DNA of 64,000 nucleotides from Tolypothrix sp. PCC 7712 (GCF_025860405.1 NZ_CP063785.1:8557390-8621389), one strand, 5' to 3'. Positions 1-8,549 are shown, numbered from the stretch's first letter. Translations and numbers: made by a program. The notes: a model not told the origin generated them from the sequence alone.

Positions 1-2
1 TA

Positions 3-56
3 GAACTTGTAGACCAGCGCTGGAAAATATCTGCTACTGAAATAATTACCAAATAA
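3..56 (+). CDS. C-terminal tail of an upstream gene (partial)
   Basis: An open frame enters from the left edge and ends in TAA at 54-56, two bases before the next gene's ATG. It encodes ELVDQRWKISATEIITK. The mixed amphipathic composition and the tight spacing to the next gene suggest a real gene end co-transcribed with the peptidase. With only 17 residues visible the family cannot be named, and a chance open frame is possible. Confidence 0.35.
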   Translation, partial: ELVDQRWKISATEIITK

Positions 57-58
57 TT

Positions 59-871
59 ATGAGATTTTTCTCTAAGTTACCTTATCTTGCCCGCATTTTA
101 ATTATTGCCACAATTGTTGCCTTTAGTATAGTAATTTGTGGGACATTAATGATGCGATTTTCAGCATCAAATCCAGCAGTTCAAGCTACCACTGCACCCC
201 CTACACCGAGTGTAGTTACTACTCAACCAACATCACAACCAACATCAGATTTACCTGCAATACCAACAGCAGCTTTACCGACGAATTCCACTCCTCTAAA
301 AGTAGCTAGAACTAGTTCAGTTAATCAAAAAGTCAACTCTAATCAGCTAGCTTATGGGCATTTTCCCTATACACAAGCAAATTCCAATCAAATGACGCTA
401 GTTGGTAGTTATGCTAGTGGTGCAGATCAGCGCTTTGAATCTTTAAATATTGAAGCTGTACAAGCATTTATGAAAATGACTTATGCAGCTAGAGAAGTAG
501 GCGTTTGGATTATTCCTGTATCTGGATTTCGCACTATCGAACAACAACAAAAGTTATTTCTACAACAAATTAAGCGCCGGGGTTCTGAAAAAGAAGCTGC
601 AAAAATTAGCGCACCACCAGGTTACAGCGAACACCATACAGGCTTTGCTTTAGATTTAACAGATGGTAAATTTCCCAAACAAGATATTACTTTAGCATTT
701 GAAAATACAGATGCTTATCGTTGGTTGACTAGCCACGCTAAAGAATTTGGCTTTGAATTATCGTTTCCTCGTAACAATTCTCAAGGTGTAAGTTTTGAGC
801 CTTGGCACTGGCGATATGTAGGTTCAGCACCTGCAACTGCTGTATTTGCGAATGCTAGAAATCAACGATAA
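59..871 (+). CDS. D-alanyl-D-alanine carboxypeptidase, VanY/M15B family
   Basis: A 270-residue zinc peptidase likely to trim the D-Ala-D-Ala end of peptidoglycan stem peptides in the periplasm. A single hydrophobic segment near residues 8-30 (LARILIIATIVAFSIVICG) acts as signal anchor. A Ser/Thr/Pro-rich linker follows to about residue 85, then the M15B catalytic domain. Family motifs are visible: SGFRTIEQQ, the zinc-binding SEHHTGFALDL (the S-x-H-x6-D pattern) and EPWHWRY, which carries the catalytic Glu and the last His ligand. The length is normal for a membrane-anchored member. The ATG lies two bases after the stop of a partial upstream frame, so translational coupling is possible. Confidence 0.9.
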   Translation: MRFFSKLPYLARILIIATIVAFSIVICGTLMMRFSASNPAVQATTAPPTPSVVTTQPTSQPTSDLPAIPTAALPTNSTPLKVARTSSVNQKVNSNQLAYGHFPYTQANSNQMTLVGSYASGADQRFESLNIEAVQAFMKMTYAAREVGVWIIPVSGFRTIEQQQKLFLQQIKRRGSEKEAAKISAPPGYSEHHTGFALDLTDGKFPKQDITLAFENTDAYRWLTSHAKEFGFELSFPRNNSQGVSFEPWHWRYVGSAPATAVFANARNQR

Positions 872-1994
872 TTAAAAAATATCCTATCGCTAGGGGTAGC
901 AGAAGGAGAGAAAGAATTTGCTCAATCAGCTAAAAAATATCTCAATTACATAACTACCCTTCAAGGTATCCTTTCATCATTATTCATTCGTCATTTGTAT
1001 TGGCAAAGGATCAGGAACAAACGACAAATAATTTCATGTCCGTTTGAACACTTATCATATCTTTGAAAGTTGGTAATGGGTAATGGGAAAGAAAAATACA
1101 GTTTACCAATTACCAATTACCAATTACCAATTACCAATTACCAAGGCAATCTCACTTCCTAGTTTTTTCTTTATATATATAGCTATAGAGTAATTATTAT
1201 AATTTGTGAAATCTCACATCAGGGATTATTGATGGTCAACTATTCACAGTCAACCATCAAAACCGATCCTAAATTATTGTTGAGGATTGTTTACTATTCG
1301 ACAACGAGATATTAAAGTTATCTTTACCTATTTGTTGTTTAGCAGAGTTTACTGTTAAATAAAATTACTTATCCGTATTATTTCTTAGTCTTTCTCAATA
1401 ACCAAATAGTATTTTTTATATTTCTTAGTTATTGAATAGCTGTGATATGTGATTAAAAGCCAGTTAATCCATAATCTGGCTACTATTACCACATCACCAA
1501 TCACTGCAATTACCCTGATTTTTGGTTAAAGACTGAGTAATGGAATGAAGTGTTGCTTTACTCAGTGAAAACTTTACATAAACTTGACAAAAAAATTACC
1601 AAATTCAGTAGAGAATTTAAAAAATACAACTTACGCATTGACAGTAAATACCCAATATCTCAATATGAGATGTAGGTATCAGGAATTAGAACCTTATTTT
1701 TCAACAATTTTTTAGCACTGAGTGAAATCTATCTGAAGGTTACTATCAAACGCCTGAAACTACTAAATTGGGTTCACATACAATTAAGATTTCCAATTTG
1801 GACAATGCGTAATTTTTCACGATAGTGCTTCTCCTTGGGGTGAAATGAACTCTAAATAAGCACTAAAAAATAGGAGTTAGAAGTTACACGGGTGTGTTTA
1901 TACTACGTGAAAATTGCTATGGGGAATTTAGCTTAAGCTTCTCCAAATCTTTTTTCTGTCGAATCATTGCTTGTTACATCTTGGATGCAGAAAT
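872..1994. other. Non-coding gap of 1.1 kb with heptamer repeats and a possible decayed mobile element
   Basis: No convincing gene is seen. At 1104-1144 the heptamer TACCAAT is repeated five to six times. Between about 1630 and 1815 the ends ACTTACGCATTGAC and GGACAATGCGTAATT are roughly inverted copies. They could bound a decayed MITE or insertion-sequence remnant of about 185 bp, but this is weak. The rest is AT-rich and probably holds the promoter of the flavoprotein gene that follows. Confidence 0.45.
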
Positions 1995-3677
1995 ATGGTC
2001 TACAGAGCTTATAATCGCCGTCAATTTATTCAAACAGCTGCTTTCTTTTCTGCTGGTTTAGCAACCTCAGTGGTTACTTCTCGTAAAACTCTTGCTGATG
2101 AGCTTGATTACCAGGCTATTGTCATTGGTAGTGGATATGGAGGAGCCATAGCTTCTTTACGTTTAGGACAAGCTGGTGTAAAAACTCTGATTATCGAGCG
2201 AGGAAGACGCTGGCCAATTAAGAATGTTCAACCTGGTCTCAACTCACAAGACTATACTTTTGCTAATTTCGATTTAGTTAATCCCGATAAGCGCTCTACT
2301 TGGCTGAGTTCAACAACTGTGTTTGGAACTCCAACACCACAAGTATATACAGGCGTTTTTGAAACTCTTGTAGAAACAGGAATTACTGTTGTTAATGGTG
2401 CTGGCTTTGGTGGAGGTTCACTGGTTAATAATGCTATTGCTTATCAACCAAAAAAAGAGATATTCTATCGAGTTTTTAATCGAAAATTAGTTGATTATGA
2501 CGAACTAGATTCTGTTTACTATCCCAGAGTCAAACAGATGCTGCAACCATCGCCAATCCCCCGTGATGTTTTAAAGACTAAATATTATGGCAAAACAAGA
2601 TTCTTTATAGAAAATGCTCGTAGAGCAGGCTATAACAGTTTCTTGTTAGATTTGGCAGTAGATTGGAACAAAGTTCGGGATGAAATCAAAGGCACAAGAG
2701 TAGCTTCTGTAATTGATGGACAAAACTGGTGGGGTGTTAATAGTGGAGCTAAAAATAGCTTAGATAATAACTATCTACGACAGGCAGAATATACAGGTAA
2801 TATAGATGTTCTGACTTTACATATAGTTACTGAAATTGCCGAAATTCCTGGCGAAAAGCGAGGGTATCGCATCACTTGCAATAAAATTGATGAATTTGGG
2901 AACGTGATGGGTTCTCCAGTAACTTTAACTTGTCGTTATTTATTCATGGCGGCTGGTTCTGTTGGTACTTCCAAATTATTGGTTAAAGCTAAAGCTAAAG
3001 GCACATTACCTAAATTGAATCAGTTTGTTGGTCAATTTTGGGGAACTAATGGAGACAACATCACAACCAGAACAGAGTTAGGTACTGTATCAGGTAATGG
3101 TGGAACTGCAGGTGCTGTGATTGAACAACTTAATGCTCCTGTGCCTTTTGTGGTTGAAAGTCTGGAACTAGCAATTAGTCCTGATGGTACACAAACTTGC
3201 TTGGGTCTAGGCCTAACGCCTCCAGCAGGCAGATTTGAATATAATGCAACTACAGATTCTGTCAACTTAATTTGGGATCAAAGTGCAGATGAACAAATTA
3301 TTAGTAGCACAGAAACCTTGTTCCAAAATCTTGACCAATACGCTAATTTCAATGGCAATAATTTTGGCAGAAAACCCAAACATCGTGGGCACCGAGGAAT
3401 GATACCACGTCAACATATATCTTCTCCAAATTATCCAACACCATCAGCAGATTCTCAAAATAATGATGCTGCTATTACTGGACATCCTTTAGGAGGATGT
3501 GTCATCGGGAAAGCTTGTGATTCCTATGGCCGAGTTTTGGGTTATAAAGGACTCTATGTTGTTGATGGTGCCCTAATTCCCGGCTCAACAGCTTGTACCA
3601 ATCCTTTCTTGACCATTAGCGCCATAGCAGAACGTTGCATGGACAAGATTATTAAACGAGATATATTCAAAAGTTAA
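1995..3677 (+). CDS. Exported GMC-type flavoprotein oxidoreductase (cholesterol-oxidase-like)
   Basis: A FAD-dependent oxidoreductase of the glucose-methanol-choline superfamily, closest in layout to cholesterol oxidases; the true substrate (an alcohol or sterol-like compound) cannot be read from sequence. The N-terminus carries a twin-arginine-like signal (NRRQFIQTAAFFSAGLA), so a folded FAD protein may be exported. The FAD-binding Rossmann motif VIGSGYGGAIASLRLGQAG follows near residue 45. The C-terminal signature HPLGGCVIGKACDSYGRV, then GLYVVDGALIPGS and NPFLTISAIAER, is typical of the family and contains the active-site His. The frame is also open from a TTG at 1971, but the ATG at 1995 puts the arginine pair at the expected distance. 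About 560 residues is a normal length. No neighbouring gene explains its role. Confidence 0.82.
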   Translation: MVYRAYNRRQFIQTAAFFSAGLATSVVTSRKTLADELDYQAIVIGSGYGGAIASLRLGQAGVKTLIIERGRRWPIKNVQPGLNSQDYTFANFDLVNPDKRSTWLSSTTVFGTPTPQVYTGVFETLVETGITVVNGAGFGGGSLVNNAIAYQPKKEIFYRVFNRKLVDYDELDSVYYPRVKQMLQPSPIPRDVLKTKYYGKTRFFIENARRAGYNSFLLDLAVDWNKVRDEIKGTRVASVIDGQNWWGVNSGAKNSLDNNYLRQAEYTGNIDVLTLHIVTEIAEIPGEKRGYRITCNKIDEFGNVMGSPVTLTCRYLFMAAGSVGTSKLLVKAKAKGTLPKLNQFVGQFWGTNGDNITTRTELGTVSGNGGTAGAVIEQLNAPVPFVVESLELAISPDGTQTCLGLGLTPPAGRFEYNATTDSVNLIWDQSADEQIISSTETLFQNLDQYANFNGNNFGRKPKHRGHRGMIPRQHISSPNYPTPSADSQNNDAAITGHPLGGCVIGKACDSYGRVLGYKGLYVVDGALIPGSTACTNPFLTISAIAERCMDKIIKRDIFKS

Positions 3678-4120
3678 GCAGTTTTTGCACTTTTGGCCTG
3701 TTATAGCTCCAGCATAGCTGTCTTCCAATACAGTTTGGTTAAGGGGCAAAGGGAAAAGGGGGAAAGGATTGAATTCACCCTTACCCATTACCCTTTTCCC
3801 AAATCATGAGGGAGATACAAAATACTTATCCGAACCGTATTTAGCTGCCTTCTTCAATTACTGATTGGAGACAGACTCCAAGTACTGGAGAAATGATTAG
3901 CCTTCAATAGGTCTTGAGAGGAAGTCCGACATTTGCAGAGATGAGAAGAAAAGCGATCGCATATCATCTTCGCGATCGCTTTTTCCATCACTAGTAAATC
4001 AAAACATTTTTCAACACACGAAACATCTACTCGATAGTCAAATTCTACCTATGACCAATTAGCACAAACGAGGTAAAGTATACAACAAACACCCTTTTTC
4101 TGACTGGCTCACGCCAATTT
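3678..4120. other. Intergenic region with a simple GGGAAAAGG-type repeat
   Basis: No gene seen. Around 3730-3800 there is a short A/G-rich then C/T-rich tract (GGGAAAAGGGGGAAAGG and TTACCCTTTTCCC) resembling the inside of the MITEs seen at 6.1-6.4 kb and 58.1 kb, with a degenerate left end CAATACAGTTTGGTTAAGG. It is probably a decayed copy. A HIP1-stemmed hairpin lies at 3949-3983. Confidence 0.4.
3949..3983 (+). terminator. Hairpin built from two HIP1 octamers followed by T-run
   Basis: Arms AAAAGCGATCGC (3949-3960) and GCGATCGCTTTT (3972-3983) pair perfectly around an 11-base loop and are followed by further T residues. It has the form of an intrinsic terminator on either strand. It is about 270 bp after the flavoprotein gene, so the assignment is loose. 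Confidence 0.4.
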
Positions 4121-5665
4121 ATGCAAACCCTGCTGAACAATCGCTATCAAGTTATTCAAACTTTAGGAGGCGGTGGATTTGGAGAGACTTTCTTAGCAGA
4201 AGATACCCAAATGCCATCCAAGCGTCGTTGTGTAATTAAACTACTCAAACCAATTCAAAACAACCCCCAGATTTATCAACTGGTAAGAGAACGTTTTCAA
4301 AGAGAAGCCGCAATTTTAGAAGATTTGGGTGGCGCTACCGACCAAATTCCCTCTTTATATGCTTATTTTCAGTCAGAAGGGCAATTTTATGTCGTACAAG
4401 AGTTAATTGAAGGGCAAACTCTCACAGCGAAACTCAAACAGCAGGGATTATTAAGCGAAAGTTCAGTTAAGGAAATATTAGTAAATTTATTACCAGTATT
4501 AGAGTATATCCACTCAAAGCGGATCATTCACCGCGATATCAAGCCGGATAATATTATTTTGCGTGGGCGAGACAATAAACCTGTACTGATTGACTTTGGT
4601 GCAGTGCGGGAAACAATGGGAACAGTACTAAATTCCCAAGGTAATCCTACCAGTTCAATTGTAATTGGCACACCAGGATATATGCCCAGCGAGCAAGCAA
4701 TGGGTAGGCCAGTGTTTTCCAGTGATTTATTTAGTTTAGGCATGACAGCAATTTATTTGCTAACCGGGAAACAACCGCAAGAATTAGAAACAGATCCGCG
4801 CACAGGGGAAATTATTTGGTCTCATCATGCTTTAAGTGTCAGTCCCACATTTGCAGGAGTGATAGATAAAGCGATCGCCTATCATCCCCGCGATCGCTTC
4901 GCCACAGCTAGAGAAATGCTCCAAGCCTTGCAAATTGGGGCAAATACCTTTCCGCCAACTGTCCCTTATGTACCACCAACAGTAGCCAATACACCAGCAG
5001 CAACTCACCCTTATGCTCAACCACCAGTAGCCAACACACCAGCACCTACTCAATATACAATCCCTGTTAGTCCAGGGGTTTCTCATCAACCCAATACAAT
5101 TCCTGCTAATCCACCGCCATCTTATCAACCTAGCAATTCCAGCAATGGACAAAGAGGAGTTTTTATTGCCAGTTTAATCGCCGGTGGTTTGATTGGCGCT
5201 GCCATAATTATTGCTTTTGCGCTTCACAACAACAAACAACCCCAAATTCTAGGCGAATCAACACCCGCAGCCACGGAATCTAACACAATCCGCAATCAGC
5301 CTCAGGAAACTGCAACACCAACAACAAGCGATCGCCCATCACCAGAAGCCGCAATCCAAAATTATTACGCCAATATTAATCAAGGACAATTTCAAACTTC
5401 TTGGAATCTGCTAACCCCCAGCTTACAAAATAATCGCAAACTCCACCCTAATGGTTATCTTTCCTATATAGATTGGTGGGGAGGTAGAGTGCAAAGCGTC
5501 GATGTCACACAAGTGAGTTTAGTACAAGCGAACGCAGAAACAGCCACCGTTGATGCAAGTATGCAATACTACCTCAAAAACGGCAAAGTAACCCCAGCTT
5601 CTGTGCGCTTTTCTCTATTATGGGATGCTCAAAATAGCAGATGGGTTGTTAGTGATGCCCAGTAA
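4121..5665 (+). CDS. Membrane-anchored Ser/Thr protein kinase with C-terminal NTF2-like domain
   Basis: A PknB-type eukaryotic-like kinase of 514 residues. The Gly-rich loop GGGGFGETFLAED, the ATP-binding Lys40 (CVIK), the catalytic loop IIHRDIKPDN (Asp139) and LIDFGAV (DFG at 158-160) are intact, so it should be active. The kinase domain ends near residue 270. A Pro/Thr-rich linker, one transmembrane helix (about 345-367) and a C-terminal domain of about 110 residues (AAIQNYYANINQGQFQTSW onward) follow. That domain has the look of an NTF2-like fold and is likely outside the cytoplasm, where it could sense a ligand. It is a close paralogue of the kinase at 10569; kinase and linker match but the C-terminal sensors differ. 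Substrate unknown. Confidence 0.88.
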   Translation: MQTLLNNRYQVIQTLGGGGFGETFLAEDTQMPSKRRCVIKLLKPIQNNPQIYQLVRERFQREAAILEDLGGATDQIPSLYAYFQSEGQFYVVQELIEGQTLTAKLKQQGLLSESSVKEILVNLLPVLEYIHSKRIIHRDIKPDNIILRGRDNKPVLIDFGAVRETMGTVLNSQGNPTSSIVIGTPGYMPSEQAMGRPVFSSDLFSLGMTAIYLLTGKQPQELETDPRTGEIIWSHHALSVSPTFAGVIDKAIAYHPRDRFATAREMLQALQIGANTFPPTVPYVPPTVANTPAATHPYAQPPVANTPAPTQYTIPVSPGVSHQPNTIPANPPPSYQPSNSSNGQRGVFIASLIAGGLIGAAIIIAFALHNNKQPQILGESTPAATESNTIRNQPQETATPTTSDRPSPEAAIQNYYANINQGQFQTSWNLLTPSLQNNRKLHPNGYLSYIDWWGGRVQSVDVTQVSLVQANAETATVDASMQYYLKNGKVTPASVRFSLLWDAQNSRWVVSDAQ

Positions 5666-5689
5666 ATTGATTCATGGAAAGCGCCGGAA

Positions 5690-5720
5690 AACTCCATCCT
5701 CTTGAAGATGGAGTTTTTTA
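5690..5720 (+). terminator. Intrinsic terminator of the kinase gene
   Basis: AACTCCATC and GATGGAGTT form a perfect 9 bp stem with an 8-base loop, followed directly by a T-run. It begins 25 bp after the kinase stop codon. Confidence 0.85.
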
Positions 5721-5753
5721 TTAACGCTGTTAACCAAATTTTGTCAAGCCATG

Positions 5754-5800
5754 TTGACTTTTTGTAACAATCCTGTTAAATTAGTTTACATAAGTTAATA
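5754..5800 (+). promoter_or_regulatory. Candidate promoter of the Psb34-like gene
   Basis: TTGACT (5754-5759) and TAAATT (5777-5782) are spaced by 17 bp, like a weak sigma-70-type promoter, and lie 39-67 bp before the start codon. Just downstream, TTTACATAAGTTAATAA resembles a degenerate HLR1 site (the RpaB-binding direct repeat of high-light genes) with two mismatches in the second half. The promoter is plausible; the HLR1 reading is speculative. Confidence 0.4.
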
Positions 5801-5820
5801 AACAAGCGATAAAAAAAACT

Positions 5821-5991
5821 ATGTACACCACAGTTAATGAAGACGGCGTTCTCAACAACTATCCAACTGAACCCCAGGTATATTGCGCTGAATACCCAGC
5901 AATTTGGGAACAACGCAACTACCTGATACAAGGTGCAATTGCAACTATGTTTGTTTCTGCGGTTATGTGGGTTGCTTTTGCAGTTAGCTAA
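5821..5991 (+). CDS. psb34: Psb34-like small membrane protein (ssl1498 family)
   Basis: A 56-residue protein starting MYTTVNEDGVLNNYPTEP. A soluble N-terminus is followed by one C-terminal transmembrane helix (YLIQGAIATMFVSAVMWVAF) ending in AVS. The pattern MYTT..E.G.LNNY..EP and the single helix match my memory of the cyanobacterial ssl1498 family, described as Psb34. That protein binds CP47-containing photosystem II assembly intermediates and competes with high-light-inducible proteins. It stands alone between two intrinsic terminators, so it is monocistronic. It is short enough to be missed by automatic length cut-offs. The family match is from memory, not a search. Confidence 0.75.
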   Translation: MYTTVNEDGVLNNYPTEPQVYCAEYPAIWEQRNYLIQGAIATMFVSAVMWVAFAVS

Positions 5992-6044
5992 AATTTTTTA
6001 ATTTCGGTATCGGTATATCCCATCACATTTAAATTTCTCTCTCT

Positions 6045-6073
6045 GACCTCAGCTACCAAGCTGGGTCTTTTTG
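6045..6073 (+). terminator. Intrinsic terminator of the Psb34-like gene
   Basis: GACCTCAGCT pairs imperfectly with AGCTGGGTC around a short loop and is followed by TTTTT. It lies about 55 bp after the stop codon. Confidence 0.7.
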
Positions 6074-6085
6074 TTGCTGTTGAGT

Positions 6086-6191
6086 CAATACTACTCGGTT
6101 AAGGTTTTGGGAAAAAGGTGAAAGGTTAAAGGTGAAGGGTTAAAGGTTTTTTCTTTCCCATTTCCCTTTAACCCTGAACTGACAAGTATTG
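6086..6191. mobile_element. MITE, CAATACT family, copy 1
   Basis: A 106 bp unit bounded by CAATACTACTCGGTTAAGG on the left and CCTGAACTGACAAGTATTG on the right, which are imperfect inverted repeats. The inside is a GGTGAAAGG/GGTTAAAGG tract that can fold against a CCTTTAACC tract. It encodes no protein. Two further copies lie at 6254 and 58143. Confidence 0.6.
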
Positions 6192-6253
6192 AAGTCTATA
6201 CCAATTTAAAAAAGAATCCAATAGCGAAACCCAACAGCAAAGCGGTGTTTTTG

Positions 6254-6380
6254 CAATACTGCTCGGTTAAGGATTTTAAACTCTTAATTTGGTTTGGGGA
6301 AAAGGTGAAAGGGTAAGGGTTAAAGGTTTATTTCTTGCCCCTTTTCCCCTTCCCCTTTTCCCCTTAACCGACAAGTATTG
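6254..6380. mobile_element. MITE, CAATACT family, copy 2
   Basis: A 127 bp unit with terminal inverted repeats CAATACTGCTCGGTTAAGG and the complement of CAATACTTGTCGGTTAAGG (17 of 19 matching). Its interior is nearly identical to the copy at 58143-58268, showing recent spread of the family. No protein is encoded, so movement would need a transposase elsewhere in the genome. Confidence 0.75.
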
Positions 6381-6420
6381 GGTGTTGTTGGGTTTCGGGC
6401 TTCAAATCGGTATTAGTTGA

Positions 6421-6721
6421 TATCAATTTAAAAAAGAATGCGACAGATGGTAGGGGCATGGCAATGCCCATTGGTGTCAACTTAAGCTAAAAGCGATATA
6501 GGGCAGGCGTTGTACAAATACCTCGCGCCCTCATCCCCTAACCCCTTCTCCCCCTGGAGAAGGAGAACTAAATCTCTTGCTCCCTTCTCCCTGTGGGAGA
6601 GGGGCACAGGGTGAGGGCGAAACCTTGCAACCAAGAGGGTTTCACGTTAAGTTCACACGTATGGGCATTGCCATGCCCTCTAGAATATATTGATATGCCG
6701 CAAACACTATTTAAATTGGTA
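6421..6721. mobile_element. Dispersed ~300 bp element with inverted-repeat arms, core orientation A
   Basis: The outer arms share the palindromic TAGGGGCATGGCAATGCCC / GGGCATTGCCATGCCCTC motif and AT-rich ends (CAATTTAAAAAAGAATGCGA and CACTATTTAAATTGGTA). The core at 6474-6658, bounded by GTGTCAACTTAAGC and ACGTTAAGTTCACAC, contains CCCTCATCCCCTAACCCC and its partner GGGTGAGGGCG. A second copy at 37946-38250 has the same arms in the same direction but the core reversed. No protein is encoded. Confidence 0.7.
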
Positions 6722-6773
6722 TGACAAGGTGCGATCGCTCTATACTTTTAGCAATTTATTTACACTAACGCTA

Positions 6774-6803
6774 AAAGCGCCCTCCCAATTGGGAGGGCGC
6801 TTT
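6774..6803 (-). terminator. psbA terminator
   Basis: AAAGCGCCCTCCC and GGGAGGGCGCTTT form a perfect 13 bp stem around AATT, followed on the minus strand by TTTTAG. It sits 38 bp after the psbA stop codon. The strong GC stem suits a highly expressed transcript. Confidence 0.9.
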
Positions 6804-6840
6804 CAATTCACAGAGAAGCTATTACTTGATTGCTCAGAAA

Positions 6841-7923
6841 TTAGCCGTTGATAGCAGGAGCAGTTAGTGCAACAGGTGCTTGCTCGCCAGCAGCCAAGTC
6901 TAAGGGGAAGTTGTGAGCGTTACGCTCGTGCATTACTTCCATACCCAAGTTAGCGCGGTTGATGATATCAGCCCAGGTGTTAACTACACGACCTTGAGAG
7001 TCAATCACTGATTGGTTGAAGTTGAAACCGTTCAAGTTGAACGCCATTGTGCTTACGCCCAATGCGGTGAACCAGATACCGACTACTGGCCATGCAGCCA
7101 AGAAGAAGTGTAAAGAACGGCTGTTGTTGAAGGATGCGTATTGGAAGATTAAGCGACCAAAGTAACCGTGTGCAGCTACGATGTTGTAGGTTTCTTCCTC
7201 TTGACCGAACTTGTAACCGTAGTTTTGAGATTCGTTCTCGGTGGTTTCACGAACCAAGGAAGAGGTTACTAGAGAACCGTGCATTGCAGAGAACAAGCTA
7301 CCGCCGAATACACCAGCCACACCTAACATGTGGAAGGGGTGCATGAGGATGTTGTGTTCTGCTTGGAACACGATCATGAAGTTGAAGGTACCAGAGATAC
7401 CCAAAGGCATACCATCAGAGAAGGAACCTTGACCAATGGGGTAGATCAAGAATACTGCTGTTGCTGCTGCTACTGGTGCAGAGAATGCTAGGCATATCCA
7501 AGGACGCATACCCAAGCGGTAAGACAATTCCCACTCACGACCGAGGTAGCAGAATACACCGATTAAGAAGTGGAAAATTACCAATTGGTAAGGGCCGCCG
7601 TTGTACAACCACTCATCTAAGGAAGCTGCTTCCCAGATGGGGTAGAAGTGCAAACCAATAGCGTTGGAAGAAGGAACAACTGCACCAGAGACGATGTTGT
7701 TTCCGTAGATTAAGGAACCTGCAACAGGTTCACGGATACCATCGATGTCTACTGGAGGCGCTGCGATGAATGCGATTACGAAGCAAGCGGTTGCAGCTAG
7801 TAGGGTTGGGATCATGAGGACACCGAACCAACCGATGTATAAACGGTTATTGGTGCTGGTAATCAATTCGCAGAAGCGATCCCATACGTTAGCGCTAGAG
7901 CGCTGTTGTAAGGTTGCTGTCAT
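6841..7923 (-). CDS. psbA: Photosystem II D1 protein, high-light (Glu130) form
   Basis: The D1 reaction-centre core protein of photosystem II in the thylakoid membrane, with five transmembrane helices. It binds P680 chlorophylls, pheophytin, QB, the redox Tyr161 and most ligands of the Mn4Ca cluster. The 360-residue sequence is full length and includes QAEHNILMHPFHMLG and FNFNQSVIDSQGRV. The C-terminal AING-type extension is removed after Ala344 during assembly. Residue 130 is Glu (CYLGREWEL), the form known as D1:2, usually made in high light; Gln130 marks the low-light D1:1. It is monocistronic, with its own terminator and a regulatory dyad upstream. Cyanobacteria of this type carry several psbA copies; only one is in the window. 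Confidence 0.98.
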   Translation of the reverse strand: MTATLQQRSSANVWDRFCELITSTNNRLYIGWFGVLMIPTLLAATACFVIAFIAAPPVDIDGIREPVAGSLIYGNNIVSGAVVPSSNAIGLHFYPIWEAASLDEWLYNGGPYQLVIFHFLIGVFCYLGREWELSYRLGMRPWICLAFSAPVAAATAVFLIYPIGQGSFSDGMPLGISGTFNFMIVFQAEHNILMHPFHMLGVAGVFGGSLFSAMHGSLVTSSLVRETTENESQNYGYKFGQEEETYNIVAAHGYFGRLIFQYASFNNSRSLHFFLAAWPVVGIWFTALGVSTMAFNLNGFNFNQSVIDSQGRVVNTWADIINRANLGMEVMHERNAHNFPLDLAAGEQAPVALTAPAING

Positions 7924-7985
7924 TGTTTTATGATTGCGGTTATATGTTATGTATGAATTAGGCGTGTTCTTGCCTATGTGAGTAA

Positions 7986-8032
7986 TTTACACTGCTTTAC
8001 AAAAGTTAATCAAGTACTTTAACTTTTGTAAA
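7986..8032 (-). promoter_or_regulatory. psbA upstream dyad and HLR1-like site
   Basis: A perfect 14 bp inverted repeat, TTTACAAAAGTTAA (7996-8009) and TTAACTTTTGTAAA (8019-8032), is centred about 90 bp before the psbA start codon. Overlapping it, TTTACA at 7986 and again at 7996 form a direct repeat with 10 bp period. This fits the HLR1 pattern bound by the response regulator RpaB at high-light genes with one mismatch, but in the opposite orientation to psbA. A weak promoter (TTGATT, 17 bp, GTAAAT) can be drawn across the same stretch. Function is inferred; the dyad is plain in the sequence. Confidence 0.55.
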
Positions 8033-8167
8033 TGTAATAAAACATATTAGTTCTACTTATTTAAAAGTCAGATATCTTTCAGATCTCAGGATAGTAGTGC
8101 TTTTGGCACTAATAATTAGCTTTAATCACAATTCAGCACGATAGTAGCGAGCAGAGATGATAAGAGC

Positions 8168-8504
8168 GTTTCAATCCCTAATAGGGATTAGTGTTAATTG
8201 CAATAACCTGGGTATTGCGTTATCTGTGGTACCTATATCGGTGTTTCAATCCCTAATAGGGATTAGTGTTAATTGCAATAAGAAATCGTAACCCGTTAAC
8301 TTTTCTAATTCATCGTTTCAATCCCTAATAGGGATTAGTGTTAATTGCAATGAGAAAGATTTTTACCAGGTATTCACAATTGGCAATTGTTTCAATCCCT
8401 AATAGGGATTAGTGTTAATTGCAATCTTAATCTGCTTTTGAAGAGTTCGCAAAAAAAAAGCTGTTGGGTTTCAATCCCTAATAGGGATTAGTGTTAATTG
8501 CAAT
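8168..8504 (-). CRISPR. CRISPR array, distal part (5 repeats, 4 spacers)
   Basis: Five identical 37 bp repeats start at 8168, 8243, 8315, 8389 and 8468. On the plus strand each begins GTTTCAATCCCTAATAGGGA and ends TTAATTGCAAT. The spacers are 38, 35, 37 and 42 bp. On the minus strand the repeat ends in ATTGAAAC, the usual 8-nt crRNA tag, so transcription most likely runs on the minus strand from a leader near 10.1 kb. The array is cut after the fifth repeat by a TnpB insertion sequence and resumes at 9900. There are no cas genes in this window. Confidence 0.97.
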
Positions 8505-8549
8505 CGGCATTGACATACTCCCCAGCCTGAAGGCATGGGGATTCTAGCT

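Noticed and set aside
7134..7933. Several open frames on the plus strand opposite psbA
   Set aside because: They are antisense shadows of a highly conserved gene and have no domain, start signal or composition of their own.
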